From NCBI GenBank assembly GCA_946547205.1, contig CAMNPA010000102.1, forward strand, positions 1 through 5,646: DNA of 5,646 nt, written 5' to 3'. Source of the stretch: an uncultured Selenomonadales bacterium. GTDB lineage: Bacteria; Bacillota; Negativicutes; Selenomonadales; Selenomonadaceae. A program made the position numbers and the translations under genes. Of the stretch, positions 5,442-5,646 are shown in pieces. Numbering within the stretch: position 1 is the first letter of the stretch; each line of letters starts with the position of its first letter. A model generated the notes under the pieces. The model had not been told where the DNA came from and did not search any database. It was given only the letters and a program-made list of their open reading frames with translations.

Positions 5442-5646
5442 AACCGACCGCCTTCAACGCCGCGTCCATGGTCTGCATGCCTTGTGCCCGTCCGCTTAAC
5501 ATCACGTTCGGAAGTTGTACGTATTTGCCTTGCCGAATCAGAGATTTTGACGCGGGATTTGCCAATAAAACTTCCGCCGCGCAACGTCGTCCGCTTGAAG
5601 TTTTGACGAGCTGTTGAGAAATTATCGCGCTGAATTCGTCGGCGAA
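5428..5646 (-). CDS. pilT: Type IV pilus retraction ATPase PilT, C-terminal fragment
   Basis: The last 72 codons of a gene entering from the right edge, ending in TAA at 5430-5428. The pieces A-I-I-S-Q-Q-L-V, then A-A-E-V-L-L-A-N-P-A, then S-L-I-R-Q-G-K, and the closing G-M-Q-T-M-D-A-A-L are the conserved end of PilT-type secretion ATPases, in the family's normal order. The Walker motifs lie outside the window. PilT is a hexameric cytoplasmic ATPase that depolymerises the pilus and drives twitching and DNA uptake. The stop lies 14 bases inside pilC, so the two are co-transcribed and probably translationally coupled. The related extension ATPase PilB is less likely, because the G-M-x-T-M-D ending is the PilT form. 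The fragment is cut by the window, not by mutation. Confidence 0.9.
   Translation of the reverse strand, partial: FADEFSAIISQQLVKTSSGRRCAAEVLLANPASKSLIRQGKYVQLPNVMLSGRAQGMQTMDAALKAVGYEKI

Noticed and set aside
5100..5606. A 168-codon plus-strand open frame opposite pilC and pilT
   Set aside because: It runs antisense across two well-recognised pilus genes and has an arginine/phenylalanine-rich shadow composition.

Overview
All supported genes in this window lie on the minus strand, so biological order runs from high to low coordinates: the end of a type IV pilus retraction ATPase gene (pilT), pilC, a strong intrinsic terminator, a tightly packed three-gene operon of unrecognised proteins, a PD-(D/E)XK nuclease-family gene, and the first 342 codons of a kinesin-light-chain-type TPR protein that runs off the left edge. 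The organism is a bacterium of moderate, somewhat AT-leaning base composition with strong Shine-Dalgarno sites (GGAGG, AGGAG). The type IV pilus genes and the style of the nuclease and TPR proteins would fit an anaerobic Firmicute, possibly of the Negativicutes, but that placement is a low-confidence guess because there is no marker gene.

Region 1 (5646-4185) is housekeeping-like. The PilT C-terminus overlaps the start of a complete 398-residue PilC/GspF-type platform protein by 14 bases. Its stop codon is followed after about 25 bases by a hairpin with a T-run, which ends the pilus transcript.

Region 2 (4091-2237) holds three genes for proteins of 144, 204 and 268 residues. The junctions are a 2-base gap and a 4-base GTGA overlap, so the three are probably translated together. 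The middle protein has a duplicated SH3/KOW-like segment, with the second copy split by an insertion. I do not recognise the other two. No transmembrane segment or signal peptide is evident in any of them.

Region 3 (2236-1) starts with a perfect TATAAT -10 box before the nuclease gene, then a 119-base gap with a hairpin and T-run, then the TPR gene. The nuclease keeps a D...E-D-K catalytic signature. A nuclease followed in the same orientation by a TPR scaffold in an accessory-looking region is a plausible, unproven, candidate for a defence or regulatory module.

The octamer AAAATTTT occurs 15 times, far above a simple base-composition expectation. I found no tRNA, rRNA, CRISPR array, insertion sequence or integrase.
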